A stretch of 64,000 nt of DNA, from NCBI GenBank assembly GCA_963851085.1, contig CAWKNX010000003.1, positions 1-64,000 on the forward strand, given 5' to 3'. Positions 1 through 8,881 of this stretch are shown one piece after another (the first letter of the stretch is position 1; each line of letters opens with the position of its first letter). The translations under genes were made by a program, and so were the position numbers. Origin of the DNA: DATFVJ01 sp963851085 (GTDB taxonomy: Bacteria > Actinomycetota > Actinomycetes > Streptosporangiales > Streptosporangiaceae). A model generated the notes under the pieces. The model was not told where the DNA came from and did not search any database. It worked only from the letters and a program-made list of their open reading frames with translations.

Positions 1-265
1 GACCAGTCGGCTCGCGGAACACGACCGTGCCGCCGACGCTCGTGCGGGCGCTGAGCAGGCGGTCGGGCGCGCCGTCGTTGCGGATGTCCAGGTACGCGAC
101 GGTGGTGTGCGGAGCGGCGGCTACCGGAAGCGGAACGTAGGCGCTGGTCACCGTGAGCGACGGGGCTGCCGCGACCCGTGCGGTGCAGCCGCCTGCGGCC
201 ACGGTCAGCGCGCACGCGGCGAGGGCGCCCGCGATCGCCCGCCGATGGCGGCGCGGCCGCTTCAT
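1..265 (-). CDS. PCu(A)C-type copper chaperone lipoprotein (C-terminus off the window)
   Basis: N-terminal 88 codons of a secreted protein resembling the PCu(A)C (DUF461) copper chaperones, which deliver Cu(I) to cytochrome oxidase at the outer face of the membrane. The start is basic (MKRPRRHRR), followed by a hydrophobic stretch ending in a lipobox-like VAAGGC, so lipid anchoring at that Cys is likely. The segment VAYLDIRNDGAPDRLLSA matches the first conserved block of the family. The His/Met copper ligands lie beyond the window edge and cannot be checked. Two ATGs are adjacent; the one at 265 lies six bases after GGAGG and is preferred over 268. It is divergent from the epimerase to the right. 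Confidence 0.68.
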   Translation of the reverse strand, partial: MKRPRRHRRAIAGALAACALTVAAGGCTARVAAAPSLTVTSAYVPLPVAAAPHTTVAYLDIRNDGAPDRLLSARTSVGGTVVFREPTG

Positions 266-414
266 CATCGCCCTCCGGTCGTTGCGGTCATCCCGATACT
301 CCTCTTCCCGATGCTCTCATGCGGGCGGCGGGCCTGCCGCAGCGGCGTGGCCACCGCGGCGGCAGGGCGACCCCTGGCTCGAGGCGGGCCGGCTGCGCTC
401 ACCATGATGGCCTG

Positions 415-1287
415 GTGCGGATCCTTCTTACCGGCTGCGCCGGGCTGGTCGGGACGGCGACGCAGCGCCTGCTCACCGCCTCAGGAGTCGAGGTGCGGGG
501 CTTCGATCTCGCCGACGGCGACGACCTGCGGGACCGGCGCGCGATTGAGCGCGCCGTCACCGGATGCGACGCCGTCGTGCACGCGGCGGCGCTGACCAAC
601 GACGTCGCGGGCACGGCCGAGGAGATCTTCGAGACCAACGTGCTCGGCACCTGGCACGTCCTTCAGGCCGCCGAACGGGCAGGCGCGGCCAGGGTCGTCT
701 GTTTCTCCAGCATTCAGGTGTTCGGCATCGGTGAGGGCGAGCGGCCGCCCGAGTACCTGCCGGTCGATGACGACCACCCGCGCAACGCGGGCCGGCCCTA
801 CGGCGTTTCCAAGTGCCTGGCCGAGGACCTGTGCGCCGGGGAGACCGCGACGTCGGGACTGACGACGATCTGCCTGCGGCCGGTCGGCGTCTGGACCGGG
901 GCGCACTACGAGCGGTTCACCCGCGGCCGGCGCGAGGACCCGCCAAGCGAATACGAACCGTACTGGGAGCTCGGGGCGTTCGTAGACGTGCGTGACGTCG
1001 CACATGCGGTACTCGCGGCCCTGACGCACGACGTCAGGGGTCATGTGCGCGCGACCCTGTGCGCACCGGACATCTCCGCGACAGTGCCGAGCAGGCAGAT
1101 GGCGCGCCGCGTGTGCCCGGACGTGCCGTGGCGTGGCGGTAGCGAATACGACGCCGATCCGTGGACCGCGCTGGTCCGTGGCAGCGCGGGCGAGGTGCTC
1201 GGCTGGCAGGCGCAGTACACCTGGCGCCGCTGGCTGTCGGAATCGGGCGCACAGCCCGGGGGCCAGGCGCGGCCAGGCGGGGGATAG
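415..1287 (+). CDS. NAD-dependent epimerase/dehydratase (extended SDR)
   Basis: Rossmann-fold oxidoreductase of the extended short-chain dehydrogenase class, usually acting on nucleotide sugars. The dinucleotide-binding motif TGCAGLVG lies at the extreme N-terminus and the catalytic YGVSK at about residue 129, with a Ser in CFSSIQVFG as the usual third residue. The reading frame is open further upstream, but the fold begins at VRILLTG, so GTG 415 is chosen; no strong ribosome site is visible there. At 290 residues it is slightly short for the family but ends normally. It stands alone, followed by a 211-base gap before the acyl-CoA ligase. The substrate cannot be inferred. Confidence 0.83.
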   Translation: MRILLTGCAGLVGTATQRLLTASGVEVRGFDLADGDDLRDRRAIERAVTGCDAVVHAAALTNDVAGTAEEIFETNVLGTWHVLQAAERAGAARVVCFSSIQVFGIGEGERPPEYLPVDDDHPRNAGRPYGVSKCLAEDLCAGETATSGLTTICLRPVGVWTGAHYERFTRGRREDPPSEYEPYWELGAFVDVRDVAHAVLAALTHDVRGHVRATLCAPDISATVPSRQMARRVCPDVPWRGGSEYDADPWTALVRGSAGEVLGWQAQYTWRRWLSESGAQPGGQARPGGG

Positions 1288-1498
1288 GAGGGGCGCACCC
1301 GGTGGGGTGGTGCGCATCGGGCCTGGACGGGATCTTCGGGCCCGTGACGGGACCATCGGCCCGTTGACCAGGCTGTACGGACCATCACAGAGTGGAACGA
1401 AAGGGAATCATTCAGCCGAGTGGTGGACGCACAGGAACAACCGGCCTGTTGGTCAAGCTCCCGCCGTGAGCGCAGCCATCACACTGGGAGGAGCAACG

Positions 1499-2995
1499 AT
1501 GACAAATCTGGCGACGAACCTCGTGCGGAGCGCTGGCCGTTACCCGGACCGGGCCGCGATCCGGCTGGACGAGCAGGTGCTGCGTTACCGCGACCTCGAC
1601 GAGGCGAGCGCGCGGGCCGCATCCTGGCTCGCCGCGCGCGGGATCGGGACAGACGACCGGGTCGGCCTCATAGCCCCGAACGTGCCCGAGTTCGCGGTGC
1701 TCTACTACGGGATCCTGCGGGCTGGCGCCATCGTCGTCCCGATGAATCCGCTTCTCAAGGCGCGTGAGGTGGAGTTCTACCTGGGCGACTCGCAAGCGGA
1801 GCTCGTACTTTCCTGGCACGCGGTCGCAGGTGAGGCGGCCGAGGGTGCCAGGCGCGCGGGAACGGACTTTGTGATCATCGAGCCCACGGAACTGGCCGCG
1901 ACGCTTGACGGCTTCGAGCCCGCGCCCGCCGTCGCGCACCGGGAGCCGTCCGACACCGCCGTCATCCTGTACACCTCCGGCACGACGGGAGAGCCCAAGG
2001 GGGCCGAGCTCACGCACGACAATCTGCTGAGCAACGTCGAGGTCACCAACGCCAAGCTGCTGTACCTGAAGCCAGCGGACGTGGTCTTCGGCGCGCTCCC
2101 GCTGTTCCACACTTTCGGCCAGACGGTCGGCATGAGCTGCGCCATCGCCGCGGGAGCGTGCCTGACAATGCTCACCCGGTTCGACCCTGCGCGTGCGCTG
2201 GAGATCATCAAGCGCGACCACGTGACCGTCATGATGGGCGTCCCGACCATGTACGCGGCCATCCTGCACAGTGCCGGCGGCAGCGCGGGCGACGTGGCGA
2301 GCCTGCGCCTGTGCGTCTCCGGGGGGGCCGCGATGCCGGTCGAACTGCTGCGCCAGTTCGAGAAGATGTTCGGCTGCATAATCCTCGAGGGCTACGGACT
2401 GTCCGAGACCTCACCGGTTGCCTCGTTCAACCACCCGGATCGCGTCCGCAAGCCAGGCACGATCGGCCAGGCGATCTCCGGCGTCGAGATGCGCGTCCAG
2501 AACGACGAGGGCAAACCGGTGCCACATGGCGAAGTCGGGGAGATCGCGATCCGCGGCCACAACGTCATGAAGGGCTACTGGGGGCTGCCCATGGCTACGG
2601 CCGAGGCGATGGTCGATGGCTGGTTCCGCACCGGTGACCTCGCCATCGAGGACGAAGAGGGCTACTTCTCGATCGTCGACCGCAAGAAGGACATGATCAT
2701 CCGTGGCGGGCTCAACGTCTATCCGCGCGAAGTCGAGGAGGTGCTCTACGAGCACCCGGCCGTCGCGGAAGCGGCCGTCATCGGCGTCTCCGACGACATG
2801 CTCGGCGAGGAGGTGGCGGCCGTCGTCACGCTCAAGCCAGGAGCCTCGGTCACGCCGGATGAGCTGCGCGAGCACGTGAAGAGCCAGATTGCCGCCTACA
2901 AGTACCCGCGCTTCGTCTGGATCACCGATGAACTGCCGCACGGCGACACGGGCAAGATCCTCAAGCGGGCCATAGTGGTCCCGCCGAGGCCGTAG
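1499..2995 (+). CDS. Long-chain fatty acid--CoA ligase (AMP-forming)
   Basis: ANL-superfamily ligase that activates a carboxylic acid with ATP and transfers it to coenzyme A. The adenylation P-loop YTSGTTGEPKG is at about residue 158. Other core motifs are EGYGLSET, the hinge GWFRTGDLA and DRKKDMIIRGGLNVYPREVE, and the C-terminal lysine region GDTGKILKR completes the protein. It is full length at 498 residues. ATG 1499 has GGGAGGAG immediately upstream; the open frame before it is non-coding. It resembles the second ligase at 52410-53933, especially around the hinge, so the two are likely paralogues. It stands alone; the chain length of the substrate is unknown. Confidence 0.92.
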   Translation: MTNLATNLVRSAGRYPDRAAIRLDEQVLRYRDLDEASARAASWLAARGIGTDDRVGLIAPNVPEFAVLYYGILRAGAIVVPMNPLLKAREVEFYLGDSQAELVLSWHAVAGEAAEGARRAGTDFVIIEPTELAATLDGFEPAPAVAHREPSDTAVILYTSGTTGEPKGAELTHDNLLSNVEVTNAKLLYLKPADVVFGALPLFHTFGQTVGMSCAIAAGACLTMLTRFDPARALEIIKRDHVTVMMGVPTMYAAILHSAGGSAGDVASLRLCVSGGAAMPVELLRQFEKMFGCIILEGYGLSETSPVASFNHPDRVRKPGTIGQAISGVEMRVQNDEGKPVPHGEVGEIAIRGHNVMKGYWGLPMATAEAMVDGWFRTGDLAIEDEEGYFSIVDRKKDMIIRGGLNVYPREVEEVLYEHPAVAEAAVIGVSDDMLGEEVAAVVTLKPGASVTPDELREHVKSQIAAYKYPRFVWITDELPHGDTGKILKRAIVVPPRP

Positions 2996-3030
2996 CTCGC
3001 AGGGCCCGCGGGCGCAGCCGGTGCCCCACC

Positions 3031-3165
3031 GCGCAGCCGTTCTGGATATTTCTCCTGAACGGCTGCCGCTGACGTGGCACGCCCGGTCACCCGACCCCGG
3101 CCACCGTGGTATGCGGGGGGATCCGGGGGGTCGCCCCCCGGGCCAACACGGCACGGCTGCCGCTG
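3031..3165. repeat. Intergenic palindromic repeat, GCAGCCGTT family (locus 1)
   Basis: Starts with GCGCAGCCGTT (3031-3041) answered by the inverted GAACGGCTGCCGC (3057-3069). After it comes a GC-rich hairpin, GGATCCGGGGGGTCGCCCCCCGGG, written here only as its two arms around a short loop near 3120-3141. A block starting CGGCTGCCGCTGACGTGG recurs at about 3059 and 3149, the second copy running into the 3' end of the PAP2 gene. The same combination of elements recurs near 12.25 kb and, inverted, at 63.6 kb. Confidence 0.65.
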
Positions 3166-3180
3166 ACGTGGCACGCCCGG

Positions 3181-3954
3181 TCACGCCGACCCCGGCCACC
3201 GCGCGGCACCGACGATTGTGGGATTGCAGCGTGCCGCGGGCGGTCGCGCGCAGGCGTCCCCCGGACTGCACAGGTGGCCACCGGATTCCTGGATCAGCGC
3301 CACGGCGGCGTCGACCGCGAGACCGAGCGCCGCACCGCCAACGATGTCCAGCGGGAGATGGGCACCGACGTAGACGCGCGACAGGCCCACAACCGGCACG
3401 ATCCCCGCGATGAGCGTGCGGCCTGCTACGCCGAACCGGGGCAGGGAGGCGACGCCAAGAGCAACGGCCACGCCGGCATGGCCCGACAGGAAGCCAAGCC
3501 CGGTGGCGGGCCTGCCCCGGCAGCGGGTGCCGGGCAGGAGCGCGGCCGGGCGCGGTCGGCGCACCTGCCACTTGACCACCTTGGACAAGGCCCAGGTAGC
3601 TGAGCCACCGGCCAGCAGCCGCCATGCCAGCTTCTTGTCGCTGGCGACCCATGCTGCCGCGGCCGCCGCGGGCGCGGCGCCGAGTGTGCCAAGTTGCATG
3701 ATCACCCAGGCGGGGGCGTGGACCGAATCGGGTAGCCCGTTAACGGCACGAAACGCCTGAGCCTCACAGCGCCCCACCCGGTTCCTACGCACTGACCTTG
3801 CGGTGACGAGCGTCACCGCAACGCCAACGGCGAGACGGAGCCGGGGATCGGCGAGCAATTCAGCCGCTGAGCGCTGCCGATTCTTATCTGTACGCGGGCA
3901 CGGAGTTGCCACGCCCGGATCTGGCGGCTCGCGCACGCCCGTGCGCGGCGTCAC
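3181..3954 (-). CDS. PAP2-family membrane phosphatase
   Basis: Membrane-bound phosphatase of the PAP2 (type 2 phosphatidic acid phosphatase) class, which removes phosphate from lipid or isoprenoid phosphates on the outer membrane face. All three signature motifs are present: KWQVRRPRP, the SGH in FLSGHAGVA, and SRVYVGAHLPLDIVGG with both Arg and His. Several hydrophobic helices flank them. The start overlaps the stop of the lipoprotein gene at 3951-4535 by four bases, so it is the last gene of a three-gene coupled operon. The C-terminus (after about residue 225) is unusual and runs into an intergenic repeat, so it may have been altered. Undecaprenyl- or phosphatidylglycerol-phosphate are possible substrates; neither is shown. 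Confidence 0.86.
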   Translation of the reverse strand: MTPRTGVREPPDPGVATPCPRTDKNRQRSAAELLADPRLRLAVGVAVTLVTARSVRRNRVGRCEAQAFRAVNGLPDSVHAPAWVIMQLGTLGAAPAAAAAAWVASDKKLAWRLLAGGSATWALSKVVKWQVRRPRPAALLPGTRCRGRPATGLGFLSGHAGVAVALGVASLPRFGVAGRTLIAGIVPVVGLSRVYVGAHLPLDIVGGAALGLAVDAAVALIQESGGHLCSPGDACARPPAARCNPTIVGAARWPGSA

Positions 3955-4535
3955 GGATCCAGCTCCACGCCGAGCTTCTTGCGGAGATCGAGCCGGAGCT
4001 GCTGGCGCGCGTACAGGCCAGTGGCGCTCTCGAACTCCCCCATCAGCGCGACGCTCGCTGCCAGGTCGAAGTCGAAGCTGTAGGTCACGCAGCCACCAGG
4101 AAACACGTCGTAGAGGGTGCCGGCGAACCGGGGGTTTATCGATTTGTACCGCAGGTAGGTCCGGACCCCGGGCGCTCTGGGAGCAGTCGGCGAGGCGCCC
4201 GTGACGGTGCAGCCTGCCACCAGCGACACCTTCACCGGCCGCCCGACGGCGCGATCAGAGTTGAGCGAGAAGGTTGTCCTCCCATTGGCGGCGTCGAACG
4301 CGGCGGCGCTCCATCCCTGCGGAAGCTCCCGGATGCAGGGAACATAGGCCGCGCCGGGTACCGACTGCGCGACGATCGCGAGCCGCTGCGGATTGCCGCA
4401 GCTGGGCACCGTGTCCCGCGGCACGGTGCAACCGCTCAGGGCCGGCGCGGCGGCGAGCGCCGCAACCGCGGCGGCGAGGTACGAGCGCGACGGCCGGCGC
4501 CGGGCATGCCGTCTGACCCCAGCTGACGGTCTCAT
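3951..4535 (-). CDS. Putative lipoprotein, unknown function
   Basis: Exported protein of 194 residues. Basic residues are followed by an alanine-rich hydrophobic segment and a lipobox-like ALSGC, so membrane anchoring at Cys36 is likely. The mature part has four further cysteines (PSCGN, VPCIR, AGCTV, GGCVT), which could form disulfides. I do not recognise the family. It overlaps the kinase-fusion gene upstream by four bases and the PAP2 gene downstream by four bases, so all three are probably translated together. This suggests an extracytoplasmic accessory role with the two membrane proteins, which is inference from position only. Confidence 0.75.
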   Translation of the reverse strand: MRPSAGVRRHARRRPSRSYLAAAVAALAAAPALSGCTVPRDTVPSCGNPQRLAIVAQSVPGAAYVPCIRELPQGWSAAAFDAANGRTTFSLNSDRAVGRPVKVSLVAGCTVTGASPTAPRAPGVRTYLRYKSINPRFAGTLYDVFPGGCVTYSFDFDLAASVALMGEFESATGLYARQQLRLDLRKKLGVELDP

Positions 4536-6283
4536 ATCAGTCCCGCCACCCTCGCGTAGACCGCCAGCACCGCCATCGCTAGCACCAGCGCTGCGACCAG
4601 GGCGGCTGTCACGGCGACGCGGCGGATGCCCCAGAGCTGTACCGGCACCTGGCGCCGCTTCGGGGCCAGCAGGCGGAACCGCCCGATCAGGTCACGCTTG
4701 TCGGCGCGGACCAGGGATCGCAGCTGACTGGGGATCGTGACGCTGCGGCTCGCGGCGAAGGCCTCTGCGACATCCTCAGCTGCGAAGACCCGCAGGGCCA
4801 GCTCGTAGACGTGCTCGGGGGTACTTGCGAGCGCCAGGGTGAGCATCATGTTGGCCAGGTCCACCGCCTGCCGCCACGGCGTCGGCCGGACCGTCGCGAA
4901 GGCGACGTCGATGAGCAGCACCCGCCCGTCGCGCACAAGCACGTTGGACGGTTTGATATCGCGGTGCGCGACCCCGGCGTCCCACATCCGCCGCACGATG
5001 CCGAGGGCGTCGTCAATGACGCGGTCGTCCACCTTGGCTTGACGGATCTCCGCTGAACCCTCGAAGAACTCCATCACGATGAGGTACTCGCGCTCGGGCG
5101 TGATCTCGACGAATCCGTACGGCTTCGGCGTGGGCAGCCCCGCATCCCGCATCAGGCGAAGCATGTGGTCCTCGTACTCCACGAGCCTGCGAACGGTCGA
5201 AAACGGCTTCTCGTCCTCCAGCCGCCCGTATATGACGGTCCTGGCCAGCTTGTACCAGCGGTCAGATCTGAGGTGGCTGAGCGCATAGAGCTTTCCGAAG
5301 AGCGTCGCGTCGCAGCCGCCGTCCCGCGCGCTGGCCCGCAGCCGTAGCGGGGTCGAGCCGGCGGAGGCCTCGAGACCGAAGGGCTCGGCGGTGACCACGT
5401 CGAGACCGAGTTGCTGATCGAGGGCGCGCACGATGGCCTCGCCGCGGCGCCCCCCGACATCGAGGTGGGCCTTCTGCCCGCCGTTGTAGGAAACAGCGAA
5501 GATCTCGTTCGGTGCCGCGAGGCGGAACGCCGCTACCGGCAGCGACCAGCCAATGATCAGCGCCGCCAGCTGGTCCGTCGGATGGTCGACGGCAGAGTAG
5601 AGCCGTGCGGCGCACAGCGCGCTGAGGATCACCGCGGCGGCCCACTTGCCCCGGTTCCGCCAGCGCCCGGCGGGGACGAGCGTGTAGAGCACCCCCACGA
5701 AGACGATGGCCAGGGTCGCGACAGGGCGCGACGGGTAGGCGTAGCCGTCCCAGTTGCCGAGGATTTGAATCCCGGCCGGGCGCATGCGGCCGATGCCGAG
5801 CGCCATGGTCGAACCCAGCACCACGGCGGCGAGGAACACGACCAGATAGACGGCGAGATGCAGGAATCGGCGGAAGACGATCAGCGTCGCGATCGTTCCC
5901 CACGCGATGACGCGCACGGCCCACGACCAGCGCAATCCATCGATGTCCAGCATTACCCGGGTCAGCGGCTCACTGCGCACCGTCGCCACAGCCCGCAGGA
6001 CGACAAGATCGCCACGAGTGATGAGGCCGAGGACCGGCGGGATCGACAACGCCACCCAGAGGGCTCCCACGAGCCCCACGAGCAGCAGGTACCACCGGGT
6101 CATGTAGTCGATACGGCGGGGCAGCGGTGGCGGCTCCCCGGAGGGCCTGCGTCGCCGGCCCAGCAGGGACGTGGCGATCACCGGCGAGACCCGCCGGCCC
6201 GCGGCTGTTTCCCCAGGCGTCGGTACTGTGTTCATGGCGGCGGCACCACGGCGGATTCGGGGCGCGGTCGTCGTAGGCGGCAC
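4532..6283 (-). CDS. Membrane protein: degenerate PAP2 domain fused to a protein/lipid kinase-like domain
   Basis: Two-domain membrane protein of 583 residues. About residues 65-270 form a six-helix PAP2-like region whose catalytic residues are missing: the Lys of motif 1 is replaced (LGIGRMRP), motif 2 reads YPSRP instead of PSGH, and motif 3 reads ARLYSAVDHPTDQ, losing the Ser and first His. About residues 300-530 form a kinase fold of the RIO/LPS-kinase type with a Lys (LFGKLYA), a Glu (EYEDHML), the full catalytic loop HRDIKPSNVL and an Asp in LLIDVAFA. A last transmembrane helix follows (residues 560-580). The phosphatase half therefore looks inactive and the kinase half active. GTG 6283 and ATG 6235 are both possible starts; neither has a clear ribosome site. 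First gene of a coupled operon with the lipoprotein and intact PAP2 genes. Confidence 0.82.
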   Translation of the reverse strand: MPPTTTAPRIRRGAAAMNTVPTPGETAAGRRVSPVIATSLLGRRRRPSGEPPPLPRRIDYMTRWYLLLVGLVGALWVALSIPPVLGLITRGDLVVLRAVATVRSEPLTRVMLDIDGLRWSWAVRVIAWGTIATLIVFRRFLHLAVYLVVFLAAVVLGSTMALGIGRMRPAGIQILGNWDGYAYPSRPVATLAIVFVGVLYTLVPAGRWRNRGKWAAAVILSALCAARLYSAVDHPTDQLAALIIGWSLPVAAFRLAAPNEIFAVSYNGGQKAHLDVGGRRGEAIVRALDQQLGLDVVTAEPFGLEASAGSTPLRLRASARDGGCDATLFGKLYALSHLRSDRWYKLARTVIYGRLEDEKPFSTVRRLVEYEDHMLRLMRDAGLPTPKPYGFVEITPEREYLIVMEFFEGSAEIRQAKVDDRVIDDALGIVRRMWDAGVAHRDIKPSNVLVRDGRVLLIDVAFATVRPTPWRQAVDLANMMLTLALASTPEHVYELALRVFAAEDVAEAFAASRSVTIPSQLRSLVRADKRDLIGRFRLLAPKRRQVPVQLWGIRRVAVTAALVAALVLAMAVLAVYARVAGLI

Positions 6284-6309
6284 ACCGGCAGAGCGAAGAA
6301 GGTGACGCC

Positions 6310-7263
6310 GTGCGCGGGCGTGGCGGGCACCGCAGCCGGGTAGGCGCGGTTGCCGCGTGCGCGCTGGCGGTCGCGCTCTCCGCGTCCTGCCAGCCGGGCG
6401 GGACCGCCGCGAAGCATCACGCGCGAGGCAACGACGGCGCCGTCGTCGTGGCGTCGTTCAACTTCCCCGAGAGCGAGTTGCTTGCGGCAATCTACGGGCT
6501 CGCCATGGAGCACGCGGGCATCCCCGTGCGCATGCAACTCGACCTCGGCCCGCGTGAACTCGTGCAGCCCGCACTGGAGCAGGGCCTGGCCGATGTGGTT
6601 CCCGAGTATCTGGGGACGGCGCTGACCAGCCTCGAACCCACCGCCCGAGTGCCCATGTCGAATCCGGCGGCAGTGCGGCATGAGCTTGCGCGCGAGCTTG
6701 CCCGCTGGCACGTGCAGGTCCTCCAGCCAGCCACGGCGCAGGATCAGAACGGCTTTGCCGTCACCCGCGCCGCAGCCGCCCGGTTCCATCTCCGCACGGT
6801 GAGCGACCTCGGCCCGGTCGCCCCACGAATGACCATCGGCGGCCCCTCGGAATGCCCGAGCCGGCCGTATTGCCTCGTGGGCCTGCATGCGGTGTATGGC
6901 CTTCGCTTCGCGAAGTTCCTGCCGCTCGACACCGAGCAGCAGCGCGTCGCCGCGCTCCGGGATGGCGTGGCGGACGTTGTGGTGCTGTTCACGACCGACG
7001 GTTACCTGGCGACCGGCGACTTCACCCTGCTCTCGGACAACCGCCGGCTGCAGCCCGCGGAGAACGTTGTGCCGGTCGTCACGGCCACGGCGGTGGCGCG
7101 CTACGGCAAACGGCTTGTCGATGCACTGGACGCCGTGTCGGCGAGGCTGACGACGAAGGGCCTGGTCTTCCTCAACTGGCGGGTGACCGTGGCCGGGAAG
7201 GATGTGCTCGCGGAGGCGCGCGGCTGGCTCGAGCGCCAGGGCATCGTGCCCCGGCCAGATTGA
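6310..7263 (+). CDS. Glycine betaine/osmoprotectant-type substrate-binding lipoprotein
   Basis: Periplasmic-type binding protein of the OpuAC/OpuBC (ProX) class, which captures quaternary ammonium compounds for an ABC importer. A basic start, a hydrophobic segment and the lipobox LSASC mark it as a lipoprotein. The first conserved block, ASFNFPESELLAAIYG, is typical of the family, and the domain runs to the end of the 317 residues. GTG 6310 follows AAGGTGA at suitable distance. It is divergent from the kinase-fusion operon. No OpuBA/OpuBB permease or ATPase lies beside it, so it must work with a transporter encoded elsewhere or have another role. Confidence 0.82.
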   Translation: MRGRGGHRSRVGAVAACALAVALSASCQPGGTAAKHHARGNDGAVVVASFNFPESELLAAIYGLAMEHAGIPVRMQLDLGPRELVQPALEQGLADVVPEYLGTALTSLEPTARVPMSNPAAVRHELARELARWHVQVLQPATAQDQNGFAVTRAAAARFHLRTVSDLGPVAPRMTIGGPSECPSRPYCLVGLHAVYGLRFAKFLPLDTEQQRVAALRDGVADVVVLFTTDGYLATGDFTLLSDNRRLQPAENVVPVVTATAVARYGKRLVDALDAVSARLTTKGLVFLNWRVTVAGKDVLAEARGWLERQGIVPRPD

Positions 7264-7277
7264 GCGGCTGATGCAGG

Positions 7278-8609
7278 TCATGGCGCGAACGCCTTTGTTG
7301 CCGCCGCCTCAAGCCGCGCCGCCGTGGCGTTGACGTCGGGTGAGATGAGGAAGTCCTGGAGGATCTTGCGCATGCCCTGGTGCTCGGTTCCCCCGAAGGC
7401 GGCCGGCTCCAGGTCGGAGATGCCGAAACGGAACTCGTCGCCAGCCTCCAGGACGCTGCGGGCGATCGACCTGCTGATCTCGTCCGGGTAGACGGAAAGG
7501 TCGAGGTTGAGGTTGGGCGACACGAAGCCGCCCTGGGCCGCCCAGATGGCCGCGGCCTGCGGACTGGCCAGGTAACGGATGAATGCCTCTCCCGCTCTTG
7601 ACCGCCGCATCAGGACGGCGGCATCGCCCCCGCCTACCACCGTCGGACCGGATTGCCCGATGGCAGGGAACGGGAAGACGTCGGCGTCGACGCCGAGTTC
7701 GGCGCGGGTCTCCCCGCTGATGATGCCGGCCACGAAGTCGCCCTCGAACACCATTGCTGCGGCAGGGGGAGTGGCACCGCCTCCGAAGGTCTGCTCGACC
7801 GATTCCTCGTACGTCGTCGCCAGCGCTCCTCGCGGGCCTCCAGCGATCGACCCGGGGGCCAGGACGGTGGCAAGCAGTCGCAGCGCGGCTTTGACGGACG
7901 GGTCCGTCCAGCTGATCCGATGCCCGGCGAGGAGGTCGTAACGTGCAGGGCCAGCGAGGCGCAGGTACACATTCTCGAACCAGTCGGCCAACGTCCAGCC
8001 GTCCGCGCCACCCACTGAGAACGCGGGGGTCCCGGACGCGGTGAAGGTGCGCGCCAGGGAGATGAGGCCGCCCAAGTCTGTCGGCGGTACCACACCCGCC
8101 CGCTCGAAGATACCGACGTTGTACCAGATGAGCGACTTGTTGGCCGCCTTGAACCACACCCCGTAGAGCTTGCCGTCGACGGAGCCGAGGCGCTGCCACT
8201 CCGGGCCGTAGTTATCCGCCACGACATTGCCCGCGATGCCGTCGAGCGGGACGAGCAGGTGCTCGCGGGCGTACTGGCGGAGCAGGCCCGGCTGCGGGAG
8301 GAAAGCCACGTCCGGGGGCTTGCCCGCGGCCAGCCGGGCCTGGAGGAAATCGGGAACGCTGTGGCCGGCCGGGACATAGCTGACCGACGCGCCGGTTTCC
8401 CGTTCGAAGGCGTCCAGCACGCGTTGGAAGTGCTGCTGCTCCACCCCCGACCACACGGCGAGGACCTCGATCCTTTCGCCGCTCAGGTTCCGGCCCGCCG
8501 CTACGCCCGGTGCACCCGCACAGCCAGAAACGAGGGCAGCGGCAAGCACGGCGGCAAGCGCTGTCGTCATCGCTGCCCGGGCTGGCCTTAGCCGGCCTTG
8601 TCCATCCAC
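7278..8609 (-). CDS. Extracellular solute-binding lipoprotein, family 1 (sugar type)
   Basis: Binding protein of the MalE-like cluster (443 residues) that usually feeds an ABC sugar importer. The signal segment ends in LVSGC, a lipobox. Characteristic blocks include LDAFERETGASVSYVP, PPDVAFLPQPGLL, the GKLYGVWFKAANKSLIWYN region and FIRYLASPQAAAIWAAQGGF. GTG 8609 is the only plausible start in this frame before the signal peptide. It converges on the osmoprotectant-binding gene with 14 bases between. There are no MalF/MalG-type permeases nearby, so it is an orphan binding protein. Confidence 0.85.
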   Translation of the reverse strand: MDGQGRLRPARAAMTTALAAVLAAALVSGCAGAPGVAAGRNLSGERIEVLAVWSGVEQQHFQRVLDAFERETGASVSYVPAGHSVPDFLQARLAAGKPPDVAFLPQPGLLRQYAREHLLVPLDGIAGNVVADNYGPEWQRLGSVDGKLYGVWFKAANKSLIWYNVGIFERAGVVPPTDLGGLISLARTFTASGTPAFSVGGADGWTLADWFENVYLRLAGPARYDLLAGHRISWTDPSVKAALRLLATVLAPGSIAGGPRGALATTYEESVEQTFGGGATPPAAAMVFEGDFVAGIISGETRAELGVDADVFPFPAIGQSGPTVVGGGDAAVLMRRSRAGEAFIRYLASPQAAAIWAAQGGFVSPNLNLDLSVYPDEISRSIARSVLEAGDEFRFGISDLEPAAFGGTEHQGMRKILQDFLISPDVNATAARLEAAATKAFAP

Positions 8610-8881
8610 GTTCCCGGCCCTCGTCTCGTGGGCGGATCACGCTGCGACCGCGCCGGATCCATCGCCTCGGCGGAGCCGCCTTCCTCAGGCTCAGTGATAA
8701 CGAAGACGCGTCGGCAGGGCCCTTCGACTCCACGTCTGGTGCCTTTCGGCCCCTTGGGCGGCCCAATCTGGCACGCCAACGCTGACAGCAAACTACTTGC
8801 ACACCCTCTCGGGCGGGGGCCGAGTTCGCCGTGGCGGACCATGACGAACAATCACCTCCGCCGCGCGAAAGTGAGGTAGCC

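Noticed and set aside
1043..1498. N-terminal extension of the first acyl-CoA ligase
   Set aside because: The sequence before 1499 is Arg/Ala-rich without homology, overlaps the epimerase gene, and ATG 1499 has an excellent ribosome site.
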